Assembly (NCBI RefSeq): GCF_030410515.1
Contig: NZ_JAUHHD010000002.1
Span: 103,419-167,418, forward strand
Length of the DNA: 64,000 nucleotides
Origin: Arthrobacter sp. YD4
GTDB lineage: Bacteria > Actinomycetota > Actinomycetes > Actinomycetales > Micrococcaceae
Direction of reading: 5' to 3'
The notes beneath the pieces were generated by a model. That model worked only from the letters and a program-made list of their open reading frames with translations. It made no database searches and was not told the DNA's origin. A program made the position numbers and the translations under genes. Every line of letters begins with the position of its first letter. The first letter of the stretch is position 1. Below, piece by piece: positions 33,526 through 42,096 of this stretch.

Positions 33526-35588
33526 ATGCGCCGCCGCGCAATACGGACACCCACGGCGCAAAAACACCACCGGTGCGCGCGGGGGGCGCCGCGAAGCGCG
33601 TCTGGACGCGGCTCCTCGTGGCACTGACGTGCTTGGCCGGGGTCAACTACATTGCCTGGCGCTGGATCGCCTCACTGAACTGGGACGCGTGGTGGATCGC
33701 CGTGCCGCTCGTCGCCGCCGAAACGTACAGCCTGATCGACGTTCTGCTCTTCGGGATGACGGTCTGGCGACTCAAGTCCCGGCCCCGGCCGGCAGCGGCT
33801 CCCTCGGACGCCACCGTTGACGTATTCATCACCACATACAACGAGCCCCTCGAACTGGTCATGACCACTGCGCTGGCCGCCCAAAGAATCCGGCACCCGC
33901 ACAGCACGTGGATCCTGGACGACGGGGACCGGACCGAACTTCGCGACCTTGCCGCAGCGAACGGCCTGGGGTACGTGACCCGCGCTGCGGAGTGGCACGG
34001 GATGCCCCGCCACGCTAAGGCGGGAAACCTGAACAACGCCCTGATGCAGACCGAAGGTGAGTTCCTGCTCATCCTTGACGCGGACCAGATCCCGGAACCG
34101 GACATCCTGGAGAAGACGCTGGGCTATTTCAACAACCGCAAGGTCTCCCTCGTCCAGACGCCCCAGTACTTCAGCAACGTCCCTGCGGAGGACCCCCTGG
34201 GCAGCCAGGCGCCGTTGTTCTATGGCCCGATCCAGCAGGGCAAGGACGGATGGAACGCCGCCTTCTTCTGCGGTTCCAACGCCATCCTCCGCCGCGAGGC
34301 CCTCATGCAGCTGGGACTGGTGGGCTACGTCAAGGAAACCGAAAAGAGCATCCGCCGCGCTCTCAGGGCTTCGCAGGCCGCGATCCGCAAGGCGCGCAAA
34401 GCGGCCACGGGGGAATCCGCCCTCATGCGGCAGACCCTCGACGAGGTTGAAGCAGCAACCGAGGAAGCCCGTAACCGGCTCGACGCCGGGGAATCGCTGA
34501 GCGAGATCACCTACCGGGCCAGGCGCCGGGTGGACCAGGCCGTGCAGCTGCTGGTCCTGGCAGACGTATCCGCGCTTCAGGCCGACCTGGAGGAGATTGC
34601 CGCGATGTCTCCGGTGGAGGTCGGCGACGCCGGAGTGCCAGTGGTGACCGACGACGCTGTCCAGCGGATGGCGGCCCGTGACTGGTCGCCCCTCGGGGCC
34701 ATCGAGTCCGTCCAGGCGGTGCTGGACGCGTTGTCGGTGGAACGGACCGATGAGGCCCAGCCGGTCATGCCGCTTGCCACCATCTCCGTGACCGAGGACA
34801 TGGCGACGTCCATGCGGATGCACGTCATGGGATGGCAAAGCGTTTACCACCATGAGGTCCTGGCCTACGGGCTGGCGCCGGAGGACATCGGCACTATGCT
34901 GACCCAGCGGCTCCGGTGGGCGCAGGGCACCATGCAGGTCTTCCTTAGGGAAAACCCCCTCGTGCAACGGGGAATGAAGCTGGGCCAGCGCCTGATGTAC
35001 TTCGCGACGATGTGGACCTACCTCAGCGGCTTCGCTGCCGTCGTCTACTTTGCCGCGCCGGTCGTCTACCTGCTCTTCGGTGTCCTGCCGGTCAGCAGCC
35101 TCAGCGCCGACTTCTTCTTGCGGTTCATCCCATTCATGGTGGTGAACCAGCTCTTGTTCGCCGTTGCGGGCAAGGGCATCCCCACCTGGCGGGGGCAGCA
35201 ATACAGCCTTGCCCTCTTTCCCACCTGGATCAAGGCCTGCACGACGGCGGCCGGAAACGTCTGGTTCGGACGTCCCCTCGGCTTCGCCGTCACACCGAAG
35301 GACCGGCAGGCCGGCGGCCCGCGGTGGAGCCTGATACGGCCGCAGATCGTCGTATCCGTCTTTCTGGTGGTGGCGAGCGTGGTCGGGATTGGCCGGCTTG
35401 TCGCCGGAATGTCCGAACCGATCGGCACACTCGTCAACGTATTCTGGGTGGTGTTTGACCTGATCATCATGAGCGTCCTGGTTCGGGCGGTCCTGTACAA
35501 GGGCAACCCTGCCGCGGACCACCCCGACGGGACCAACAGCATCAACGAATTTTCCACCGAAAGGGCCGTCCGTGGACCTGAGCTATAA
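33522..35588 (+). CDS. Cellulose-synthase-like family 2 glycosyltransferase with a central helical insertion
   Basis: 688 residues from GTG 33522. N-terminal TMs, then GT-A domain: DVFITTYNEPLELVM, ILDDGDRTE, FLLILDADQIPEPDIL, FFCGSNAILRREAL (about 247), VTEDMATSMRMH (about 423) and QRLRWAQGTMQV (processive Q/RxxRW). Four to five C-terminal TM segments form the translocation channel. In ordinary BcsA the FFCGSN and TED blocks are close; here about 150 residues of charged helix/coiled coil (ESALMRQTLDEVEAATEEAR and neighbours) lie between them. No C-terminal PilZ domain or RxxxR motif is recognisable. Probable product: secreted beta-glucan or related polymer. Confidence 0.9.
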   Translation: MNAPPRNTDTHGAKTPPVRAGGAAKRVWTRLLVALTCLAGVNYIAWRWIASLNWDAWWIAVPLVAAETYSLIDVLLFGMTVWRLKSRPRPAAAPSDATVDVFITTYNEPLELVMTTALAAQRIRHPHSTWILDDGDRTELRDLAAANGLGYVTRAAEWHGMPRHAKAGNLNNALMQTEGEFLLILDADQIPEPDILEKTLGYFNNRKVSLVQTPQYFSNVPAEDPLGSQAPLFYGPIQQGKDGWNAAFFCGSNAILRREALMQLGLVGYVKETEKSIRRALRASQAAIRKARKAATGESALMRQTLDEVEAATEEARNRLDAGESLSEITYRARRRVDQAVQLLVLADVSALQADLEEIAAMSPVEVGDAGVPVVTDDAVQRMAARDWSPLGAIESVQAVLDALSVERTDEAQPVMPLATISVTEDMATSMRMHVMGWQSVYHHEVLAYGLAPEDIGTMLTQRLRWAQGTMQVFLRENPLVQRGMKLGQRLMYFATMWTYLSGFAAVVYFAAPVVYLLFGVLPVSSLSADFFLRFIPFMVVNQLLFAVAGKGIPTWRGQQYSLALFPTWIKACTTAAGNVWFGRPLGFAVTPKDRQAGGPRWSLIRPQIVVSVFLVVASVVGIGRLVAGMSEPIGTLVNVFWVVFDLIIMSVLVRAVLYKGNPAADHPDGTNSINEFSTERAVRGPEL

Positions 35589-35904
35589 AGTCAATGAAAG
35601 CTACGCCGAGATAACCGCCGCCGGCCGGCTCAACATGGTCTCCGCGCCAAAACTCCGCGAAATGGTGGCCCAAGTTGTGGCCGCGGGTTCCTCGCGCATC
35701 GTGCTCAACCTGGAACAAACAGCGTTTATGGATTCATCCGGGCTGGGAGCGCTCATCGGCTGCCTCAAGGCCGCCCGGCAGGCCGGCGGTGATCTCCGGA
35801 TCGCAGCTGTTCAGCCGCAGGTCCAAATGGTCCTGGGGCTGACCAGCATGGACAAGGTCCTCACTTCCTACCCTTCCGCCGCTGTTGCTTTCAGCAATGA
35901 CTGA
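35572..35904 (+). CDS. STAS-domain anti-anti-sigma-like protein
   Basis: 110 residues from GTG 35572, overlapping the glycosyltransferase stop by 17 bases. STAS fold: ITAAGRLNMVSAPKLREMVA, then IVLNLEQTAFMDSSGLGALI, whose Ser pair is the phospho-acceptor position of SpoIIAA/RsbV, and GCLKAARQAGGDLRIAAVQP. It is the expected substrate of the two SpoIIE phosphatases and of the RsbW-like kinase next to it. Because no sigma factor is encoded in the locus, its target may be the synthase itself. Confidence 0.92.
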   Translation: MDLSYKVNESYAEITAAGRLNMVSAPKLREMVAQVVAAGSSRIVLNLEQTAFMDSSGLGALIGCLKAARQAGGDLRIAAVQPQVQMVLGLTSMDKVLTSYPSAAVAFSND

Positions 35905-36325
35905 CGTCCTCGCGCGGCGCACGCTTCGTCGGGCGGCCGAACCGGCCGCCATCGATGCCGTGCACGCCGAACTTGACTGCCTGTGGGATGACGCGTCCTT
36001 TGTTCCCGACATGGACCGGATGACGTTTGCCACCGCCGTGATCGAAGCTGCCAGCAACGTTGTGCAGCATGCAGTTCCCCAGTCCACAACGCCGGTAGAG
36101 CTCGGTGTGGATATCAGCGTCACCCCCGTCCGGCTCGAGGCCCGCGTGAGTGCCTTCGGCGCCGCCGTCCCCGACCCCATCGACACCGATGCGCCCATGC
36201 CCGACGGTGAGGCAGAGTCCGGGCGCGGCCTGGCACTCATCCGCGCCCTGGTCACCACGGTGACCTTCAAACGCCAGGACGGAACGAACACCTGGATCCT
36301 GTCAAAGACACCGCTGCACGAGTGA
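35897..36325 (+). CDS. RsbW/SpoIIAB-like anti-sigma ATPase (serine kinase)
   Basis: 142 residues from ATG 35897, overlapping the STAS stop. HATPase_c features: N-box FATAVIEAASNVVQHAVPQ and G2 region ESGRGLALIRALVTTVTF. The G1 region reads VSAFGAAVPDPIDTD, where the usual DxGxG acidic-glycine motif is not evident, so ATP binding or catalysis may be weakened. It would phosphorylate the STAS protein and release or capture a partner according to the phosphatases. The tight overlap with the STAS gene indicates fixed stoichiometry. Confidence 0.85.
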   Translation: MTDVLARRTLRRAAEPAAIDAVHAELDCLWDDASFVPDMDRMTFATAVIEAASNVVQHAVPQSTTPVELGVDISVTPVRLEARVSAFGAAVPDPIDTDAPMPDGEAESGRGLALIRALVTTVTFKRQDGTNTWILSKTPLHE

Positions 36326-36470
36326 GCGAAATCCTTGGCTAATCCTCGGCTTCCCTTGCCTCATTTACCCATTTGGACGGGAACCGGTGCGGGACACTGG
36401 ATGCAGCTTGCAATCGCCAAGCCCAGTAGCGTCCGCAGGCCCGCTTTGCCGGGGCCGGCCAAGGAGTCCC

Positions 36471-37685
36471 ATGAAGCCATTGAAAGCCCTGGCCGCCGCC
36501 CTAGCCTTCGCCGTGGCGGGCCTGGCTCTGGGGGTAGTTCCCGCACACGCCGCCTCCGCGTCGGTTAGCCTCAGCCCGGCCAGCGGACCGGCGGGCACCA
36601 GTATCACCGTCACCGGAACCGGTTTCCCCAAAAAGAGCTCGGGAACGCTCACCGCCGGCGCCAGTTCTTCCACGTTCAAGGTCAGCACCTCCGGGTACTT
36701 CACGGCTGACGTCGTTATGCCGCAGTCTTCCGATACGGTCGTTACCGTCAAGGCCACGTCCGGAACGGTCGCAGCGTCCGCGGTCTTCACCGTCACCGCG
36801 GCCCAACCCGCACCGGTTGCCATCACCACCGCACCGCTGCGCTTCGGCGTCGGCACCCCGGGCGGCCCGCTGGCCTCAGCCGAACTGGACCAGGTCGGAA
36901 CCCTCACCGGCGAAGCACCGTCGGTCATTCTGTCCTACAAAGACTTCAACCAGGCACCGCCCATCACGGAACTCGACGCAGTGCGCAGCCGCGGCGCTGT
37001 AACCCTGTTGACGTGGGAACCGTGGGCCTGGGGCGGCGGCACGATCCAGCCAGCCTTTGCCCTCAACCGCATCACCGCCGGCAACTTCGACCCCTATCTT
37101 CAGCAGTGGGGGACGGCACTGGCAGCCTGGGGCCATCCCGTGATGCTGCGGTTCGGACACGAGATGAACGGTAACTGGTACCCATGGGCCGAGGGGGTCA
37201 ACGGCAATGCCGCCGGCGACTACGCCGCCGCGTGGCGGCACGTCCACAACGTCCTCGCCACAACCGGTGCCACCAACATCACCTGGGTCTGGAACCCCAA
37301 TATTCCGTACTTCGGCTCGACGACACTCGACGGACTCTACCCCGGCGCCGGTTACGTGGACGCGGTGGCCCTGGATGGTTACAACTGGGGTACCTCGACG
37401 GCGGGAACCAGCTGGACTTCACCGTCGGACCTTTTCGCTCCCGGCCTGGCCGAACTTCGCCGGCTGGCCGCCGGAAAGCAGATCCTCATCGCCGAAGCCT
37501 CGTCCGCCGAACAGGGCGGCTCAAAGGCAGACTGGAACACTGCGCTGATCAGCTACCTGGCCGCCCAGACTGACGTCACAGCGGTGGTCTGGTTCGACTT
37601 CAACAAGGAAACCGACTGGCGGATCGACAGCAGCACCAGCTCGGCCACTGCTCTGGCAACAGCCCTGGCCGCACGGCCCAGATAA
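36471..37685 (+). CDS. Secreted GH26-like glycoside hydrolase with Ig-like N-terminal domain
   Basis: 404 residues from ATG 36471, with AAGGAG upstream. Signal peptide ALAAALAFAVAGLALGVVPA ending in AHAAS. Residues about 32-115 are an IPT/Ig-like sandwich (SVSLSPASGPAGTSITVTGT). The catalytic (beta/alpha)8 domain shows MLRFGHEMNGNWYPWAEG (acid/base Glu), ITWVWNPN, VDAVALDGYNWG and the candidate nucleophile Glu in QILIAEASSAEQ. This is the GH26 mannanase/beta-1,3-1,4-glucanase pattern. It lies 145 bp below the kinase and probably trims or releases the polymer made by the synthase, like BcsZ in cellulose operons. Confidence 0.88.
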   Translation: MKPLKALAAALAFAVAGLALGVVPAHAASASVSLSPASGPAGTSITVTGTGFPKKSSGTLTAGASSSTFKVSTSGYFTADVVMPQSSDTVVTVKATSGTVAASAVFTVTAAQPAPVAITTAPLRFGVGTPGGPLASAELDQVGTLTGEAPSVILSYKDFNQAPPITELDAVRSRGAVTLLTWEPWAWGGGTIQPAFALNRITAGNFDPYLQQWGTALAAWGHPVMLRFGHEMNGNWYPWAEGVNGNAAGDYAAAWRHVHNVLATTGATNITWVWNPNIPYFGSTTLDGLYPGAGYVDAVALDGYNWGTSTAGTSWTSPSDLFAPGLAELRRLAAGKQILIAEASSAEQGGSKADWNTALISYLAAQTDVTAVVWFDFNKETDWRIDSSTSSATALATALAARPR

Positions 37686-38162
37686 AAGCCACTGCAGGCC
37701 ACCAAATGCCACCCGGCCGTCCGGCACCTGATCCACGGCCGCCGCGACGTCAGCGGACCAGCCATCACCCCGTGGCGACTGCACAGCGAATGGCCGTCGA
37801 GCACACTAGCATCGTCGAAGACGAGGGACACGGAGGTAGCGGCCGGATGGAACTCCTGGCCGCAGCACTCGACGAGCTCGCCTAAGATGCCACACGTCCA
37901 CACGACAGCCCGTAGCTGGACCCTCACCGGACGTCTCCACTGGGTTAATCACTGTGCACGGTGAGGGATCCCTCAACGTGCATTCCTCACGAACCGCACA
38001 GAAATCAACCACCGGAAACAGGCCCTCTAGCCATGAGCTCCGGCAGAAATGGCATCGGCCCACGTAACTGAGCAAGTTAACCCTTGCCACACCGAATTGG
38101 CCGGCAGGAAGTTCCCCGCCGCGGACCCGGTTGCGCTGCTTGAGGGTTTTTGGTCGTGAGGA
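37686..38162. other. Intergenic region with a short coding remnant
   Basis: The plus-strand frame ending at 37884 (…GSGRMELLAAALDELA) looks like the last 30 codons of an unrecognised protein, with no intact gene upstream. The rest has no supported gene. A 94-codon minus frame (37806-38090) is Arg/Cys-rich and is not called. Confidence 0.35.
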
Positions 38163-39056
38163 CTAGGAGTCTGTTGGGGCCGCTTGGCGTTGGCCGGCCG
38201 CGTCGCTGGTTACACTCCAGCTGGCGAGGAGTTTCAGGGCGTCTAAGGTGTGGGAGCCGGGAGGGGCGCTGTAGGCGATGAGTTGGAGGCCGCGTTCAGC
38301 GGAGAGGTCCATCGCTTCGAAGTGGAGGTCGAGGTCTCCGACGATCGGGTGGGTGATGAGTTTGATGCCGGTGCGGTGTTCACGGACGTCGTGGGAGGCC
38401 CACAGCGTTCGGAAGGGTTCGCTGCGAGTGGAGAGCTCGCCGATGAGGTCGCTGAGGATCCGATCATGGGGGGAACGGCCGGCTTCGGCGCGCAGGAGGG
38501 CGACTGTGGCGTACGCGGCGTCGTCCCAGTCCCGGTAGAAGGCGTCGGCGCGAGGGTCGAGGAAGACGAAACGGCCGAAGTTGGCGGGCCGCTGGGGTTG
38601 TACGTAAAGCTCGGAGAACACGGCGTAGCCGAGCTTGTTGGCGGCAAGGATGTCGAGGCGGCCGTTCTGGATGAACACGGGCACGTCGGTCATGGCATCG
38701 ATGAGTTGCTGGAGGCCGGGGCGGATTTGCTGGGGGCGGGTGGCACCGCGGCGGCGCCGAGGGTGCTCTCCTTCGTTGGCTGTACGCACAAGGTCATATA
38801 GGTGGGTTCGTTCAGCGTCGTCGAGTTGCAGAGCGCGGCTAATGCCTTCGAGCACGGCCTCGGAGACGCCTTTGGCGTTACCTCGCTCGAGTCTGACGTA
38901 GTACTCGACGCTCATCCCGGCCACAAGGGCGACTTCCTCCCGGCGCAGACCTGGCACACGGCGGCGTCCACCGAAATCGGGCACGCCAATCTGTTCAGGG
39001 GTGAGCCTGGCACGCCTGCTGATCAGGAACTCACGGAGGTCATTCGGGGTGTTCAT
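38163..39056 (-). CDS. XRE-family transcriptional regulator with MmyB-like domain (second module)
   Basis: 297 residues from ATG 39056. HTH contains PGLRREEVALVAGMSVEYYV and ALQLDDAERTHLYDLVRTAN; the MmyB-like part has LIDAMTDVPVFIQNGRLDIL, SDLIGELSTRSEPFRTLWAS and HPIVGDLDLHFEAMDL. It closely parallels the protein at 7579-8463. It is divergent to an SDR gene across 156 bp that contains a perfect palindrome, its likely operator. Expected ligand: a small molecule handled by the SDR. Confidence 0.9.
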   Translation of the reverse strand: MNTPNDLREFLISRRARLTPEQIGVPDFGGRRRVPGLRREEVALVAGMSVEYYVRLERGNAKGVSEAVLEGISRALQLDDAERTHLYDLVRTANEGEHPRRRRGATRPQQIRPGLQQLIDAMTDVPVFIQNGRLDILAANKLGYAVFSELYVQPQRPANFGRFVFLDPRADAFYRDWDDAAYATVALLRAEAGRSPHDRILSDLIGELSTRSEPFRTLWASHDVREHRTGIKLITHPIVGDLDLHFEAMDLSAERGLQLIAYSAPPGSHTLDALKLLASWSVTSDAAGQRQAAPTDS

Positions 39057-39112
39057 GTCTTCGAATTTACGCCGTCCGCTCGCTCGTAGGGGGTCCCCAG
39101 TATTAACCGGAT

Positions 39113-39127
39113 AGGCAGTGACTGCCT
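39113..39127. promoter_or_regulatory. Palindromic operator between regulator and SDR
   Basis: AGGCAGTGACTGCCT has 7-bp arms around a central G. It sits midway in the divergent spacer (57 bases from the regulator start and 86 from the SDR). Related CAGTG half-sites occur in the spacer at 7486-7578. Confidence 0.55.
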
Positions 39128-39212
39128 TACGCATAGCGGAAGTCGTTGACTGGATTCATCACCCCATCAGGGCCGCCGTAATTGCCGGCCCAATACGACA
39201 GTAAGGCACATC

Positions 39213-40055
39213 ATGGCTGACAGTAACGTTTGGTTCATCACCGGTGCGGGCCGCGGTCTCGGCGTCAATATCGCCCAGTCCGCTCTCTCCGCCGGTCACA
39301 AGGTCGTCGCGACCGGCCGCAACGCGGATAAGGTGCTCGCCGCGATCGGCGAGCACGAGAACCTGCTCACCGCTTCCCTCGACATCACTGAACCCGCCGC
39401 CGCGGATAAAGCCGCGCAGGCAGCCGTCGACCGATTCGGTCGCATCGATGTCCTCGTGAACAACGCGGGCAACTTCTACGCCGGCTACTTCGAGAACATC
39501 AGTGACGAGCAGCTGCGCAAGCAGATGGAAACCAACTTCTTCGGTCCGCTGAACGTGACCCGCAGCGTCCTGCCGGTCATGCGCAAGCAGCGCTCCGGTC
39601 AAGTCATCACGATCACCTCCGCAGCCGGCCTCATCGGCCAGGAATTCTGCGCCGCCTACGCGCCGTCGAAGTTCGCCCTTGAGGGCTGGATGGAATCGCT
39701 GCGCTACGACCTCGAGCCCTACGGCATCAAGACCATGGCCGTGGAACCAGGATTCTTCCGCACTGAACTGCTCGTCGAGGGGTCCTCCACCATCTGGCCG
39801 GAACTGGTCATCGAGGACTACGCCGAGCGCACCGCACAGACCATCGCAGCCTGGTCGAGCATGAACGGCCAGCAGGGCGGCGACCCGAAGAAGCTCGCAC
39901 AGGCACTAGTCACCCTGTCCGACTCCAAGGAGCTGCCGCTGCGCTTCCTCGCAGGAGCCGATGTCATGGGCAGCGTCGAGCAGAACCTCGCCGTCATTCA
40001 GGGACAGATCGACGCCCACCGCGACCTGTCGTCCTCCCTCAACTACGAGAGCTGA
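39213..40055 (+). CDS. SDR family oxidoreductase, 280 aa
   Basis: Classical SDR: cofactor site NVWFITGAGRGLGVNIAQSA, VLVNNAGNFYAGYFE, catalytic Ser in ITITSAAGLIGQEFC, YxxxK in YAPSKFALEGW (Tyr near the FCAAYAPSK segment), then VEPGFFRTELL. Cytosolic NAD(P)-dependent alcohol/ketone oxidoreductase. It is divergent from the XRE regulator and 107 bp ahead of a truncated second SDR. Substrate unknown. Confidence 0.93.
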   Translation: MADSNVWFITGAGRGLGVNIAQSALSAGHKVVATGRNADKVLAAIGEHENLLTASLDITEPAAADKAAQAAVDRFGRIDVLVNNAGNFYAGYFENISDEQLRKQMETNFFGPLNVTRSVLPVMRKQRSGQVITITSAAGLIGQEFCAAYAPSKFALEGWMESLRYDLEPYGIKTMAVEPGFFRTELLVEGSSTIWPELVIEDYAERTAQTIAAWSSMNGQQGGDPKKLAQALVTLSDSKELPLRFLAGADVMGSVEQNLAVIQGQIDAHRDLSSSLNYES

Positions 40056-40162
40056 TCCAACAGACAGCGAACGCGTACCGACCCCGCATCACTGATGCCG
40101 CGGCCAAGTCGGGGAATCAGATCATCAACAACAACCACACCTCATGCAAAGGACACCACCTC

Positions 40163-40654
40163 ATGACTTTGAAGTTGACCGGAACTGTCGCGATCGTCAC
40201 CGGCGCCAGCAGCGGTATCGGTGAGGCGACCGCGAAGGAACTTGCCGCTCACGGCGCGACCGTCGCCGTCGTTGCCCGCCGTAAGGAGCGCCTCGACACC
40301 CTCGTGACCGAGATCGAGGCCGCCGGCGGCGCCGCCTTCGCCATCGCCGCGGACGTCACCGACCGCGTCCAGGCGGAGCAGGCCGTCCAGGGCGTCGTCG
40401 ACCGGTGTGGCCGGCTCGACGTCCTGATCAACAACGCCGGCCTCATGCTGCTCGGACACGTCGTGGATGCCGATGTGGAGGAGTGGGAGCGGATGATCGC
40501 CGTGAACCAGAACGGCCTGCTCTACATGACTAAAGCCGCGCTGCCGCACCTGCTCAAGTCCCAGCGACAGTTGCATCAGGGCTCGTTGAAAGCACGGCTA
40601 GTTGTACCGCCAGTTCCGGCAACCGGCATGCTATTGCGCCACCCCCTCCCTTAG
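40163..40654 (+). pseudogene. SDR family oxidoreductase, 3'-truncated
   Basis: Residues 1 to about 132 are a good SDR N-terminal half: LKLTGTVAIVTGASSGIGEA, LDVLINNAGLMLLGHVVDAD and MIAVNQNGLLYMTKAALPHL. After HLLKS at about 40560 homology stops. The catalytic Ser and YxxxK are missing and the last 30 codons are unrelated sequence that ends at 40654, three bases before a dif-like palindrome. The break was therefore probably produced by recombination near 40560-40660. Dead enzyme. Confidence 0.85.
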
Positions 40655-40656
40655 GG

Positions 40657-40684
40657 ACACTACATAACAGGCATTATGTTGTGG
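40657..40684. other. Xer/dif-like recombination site
   Basis: The layout is 11-6-11: ACACTACATAA, CAGGCA, TTATGTTGTGG. The inner arms ACATAA and TTATGT are perfect inverted repeats, as in XerC/XerD sites (…CATAA-N6-TTATGT…). Plasmid-borne dif modules exchange cargo genes in other bacteria. It borders a truncated SDR, consistent with a used junction. Confidence 0.5.
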
Positions 40685-40923
40685 ATTGACGGCGCATTCT
40701 CGGCCCGACATACGGCCAGCAGCTTGTTGGTGTTTGCACGATAACCCACCTGTATCCGAACCCGCACAGACGGACTTCTGTCGGCGGATGCCGCGGGAAG
40801 ATGTTCTCGCCTTCAGTAAGGGACACCTGACTCCAAGTTCGAGCCAGTCTCCGGGACCTCGGCCGGCGCCCGCGGGAGTGACCCAAGATAGCGTCCTCGA
40901 GGGGTCGCAAGTCGGAGTTGCGG
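40685..40923. other. Short intergenic region after dif-like site
   Basis: No gene or strong hairpin is seen between the dif-like site and the ATPase stop. An 83-codon plus-strand frame lacks coding features. Confidence 0.4.
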
Positions 40924-42096
40924 TCAGGCGTCGTTGAATCGTGAAATGTAGTCCGCCATCCCGGGAACGGTGAACGCCACCCGACCGAGCGCCGGTGCGT
41001 AGATGATTCCCTTGCGGATCAGCGAGGACCGGGTCATGGTCATCGAGCTTTGCTTCTTCTGCGCCCTGGTGGCCAGGTCAGCGGTGCTGGACCCCTCGTC
41101 GCCGTCGAGGGCCATGAGCTGTAGGTACGACTTTTCGGCCTTGGACGCACGCTCCCAGCGGGACGGAAAGAAGCCCTGGTCAAGCTGCTGGCGGCCGATC
41201 TCCACGGCAACCTGGGCGTCGCTGAGGGTGATGACCTTCTCAGGTGCGGTCTCCCAAGCGGCGTAGCCGTATTCCTGCAGGAAGTACGGATAACCGCCGG
41301 AAGCGTTCAGGAGCAGGTCTCTGGCGGGCGGCTCGAAGGATGCGCCGAATTTCGCGGCGGGGACAGTCAGGGCGGACTCCGCCGCCGGGTGCGGTAGCGG
41401 GCCGATGCTGCGGTAGTTGAACAGCCGCTCGGCGTAAGAGCGGGATTCGCTGAGAACAGAGGGCAGGTTGGGCAGGCCGGCGCCGGCGATGTAGAACGGC
41501 CATTCCCGCTGGTTCGCCAGATGCTGCACGCTGAGCAGCGCCGCGATCAGCGGCGCGTCAAGGTCCTGCATCTCGTCGATCACAAAGACCAGGCCAGACC
41601 GTTTCTCTGCCAATGCTGTGCAGAGATCCTCGACCAGCTCTTCAAGGTCAACCTCAATGGATCCCGAGTCCGCTCGGCCGCGGTTGAGTGCGACACCGAT
41701 GTCGATACCGGTAACCCCCAATTTGGCGGAGAAGGAAGCCACACTGCCCAGAGCGGATTTCAAAGTCGCTCCGGCGCTCCTGTTGTTGAGCTTTCGCCCC
41801 GTCTGGAGAAGATTCCTCGCCAGCTTGGCCCTGACGGCGGCCGGGCCGCCATCGGCGTCCCGGCCTTCAAGGGTGACCACCATGAATTCCGCACGTTCGG
41901 CCTGCCGCCGGAACTCGTTCAGCAGCACGGTCTTCCCGACACCCCGGAGCCCGTGCAGGACAATCCCACGGTCCGGTCGACGCTGCCGGGCCTTGGCCAT
42001 CAGCAGGTCGAACGCGTCCACCTCGTCCTGCCTGCCAGCCAGCTCCGCCGGACGCCGGCCCGAGCCGGGCGAATACGGGTTCAATGCACTTTCCAT
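40924..42096 (-). CDS. AAA-superfamily ATPase (DUF/STAND-like ATP-binding protein)
   Basis: 390 residues from ATG 42096 (MESALNPYSPGSGRRPAELAG); a second ATG lies four codons upstream. Walker A GIVLHGLRGVGKTVLLNEF, Walker B GLVFVIDEMQDLD, sensor-like FYIAGAGLPNLPSVLSESRS. The C-terminal part is winged-helix-like (SKAEKSYLQLMALDGDEGSS, TMTRSSLIRKGIIYAPALGR). This architecture is that of Orc1/AAA_16-type ATPases common on actinobacterial islands; function is unproven. It is single and preceded by CCATATCC repeats that may be autoregulatory. Confidence 0.85.
   Translation of the reverse strand: MESALNPYSPGSGRRPAELAGRQDEVDAFDLLMAKARQRRPDRGIVLHGLRGVGKTVLLNEFRRQAERAEFMVVTLEGRDADGGPAAVRAKLARNLLQTGRKLNNRSAGATLKSALGSVASFSAKLGVTGIDIGVALNRGRADSGSIEVDLEELVEDLCTALAEKRSGLVFVIDEMQDLDAPLIAALLSVQHLANQREWPFYIAGAGLPNLPSVLSESRSYAERLFNYRSIGPLPHPAAESALTVPAAKFGASFEPPARDLLLNASGGYPYFLQEYGYAAWETAPEKVITLSDAQVAVEIGRQQLDQGFFPSRWERASKAEKSYLQLMALDGDEGSSTADLATRAQKKQSSMTMTRSSLIRKGIIYAPALGRVAFTVPGMADYISRFNDA

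Noticed and set aside
33672..35522. 616-codon minus-strand frame opposite the GT2 gene
   Set aside because: High-GC shadow of a conserved glycosyltransferase; His/Asp/Gly-rich with no domain.
37806..38090. 94-aa minus-strand gene
   Set aside because: Arg/Cys-rich, with no upstream signal; likely a chance frame.
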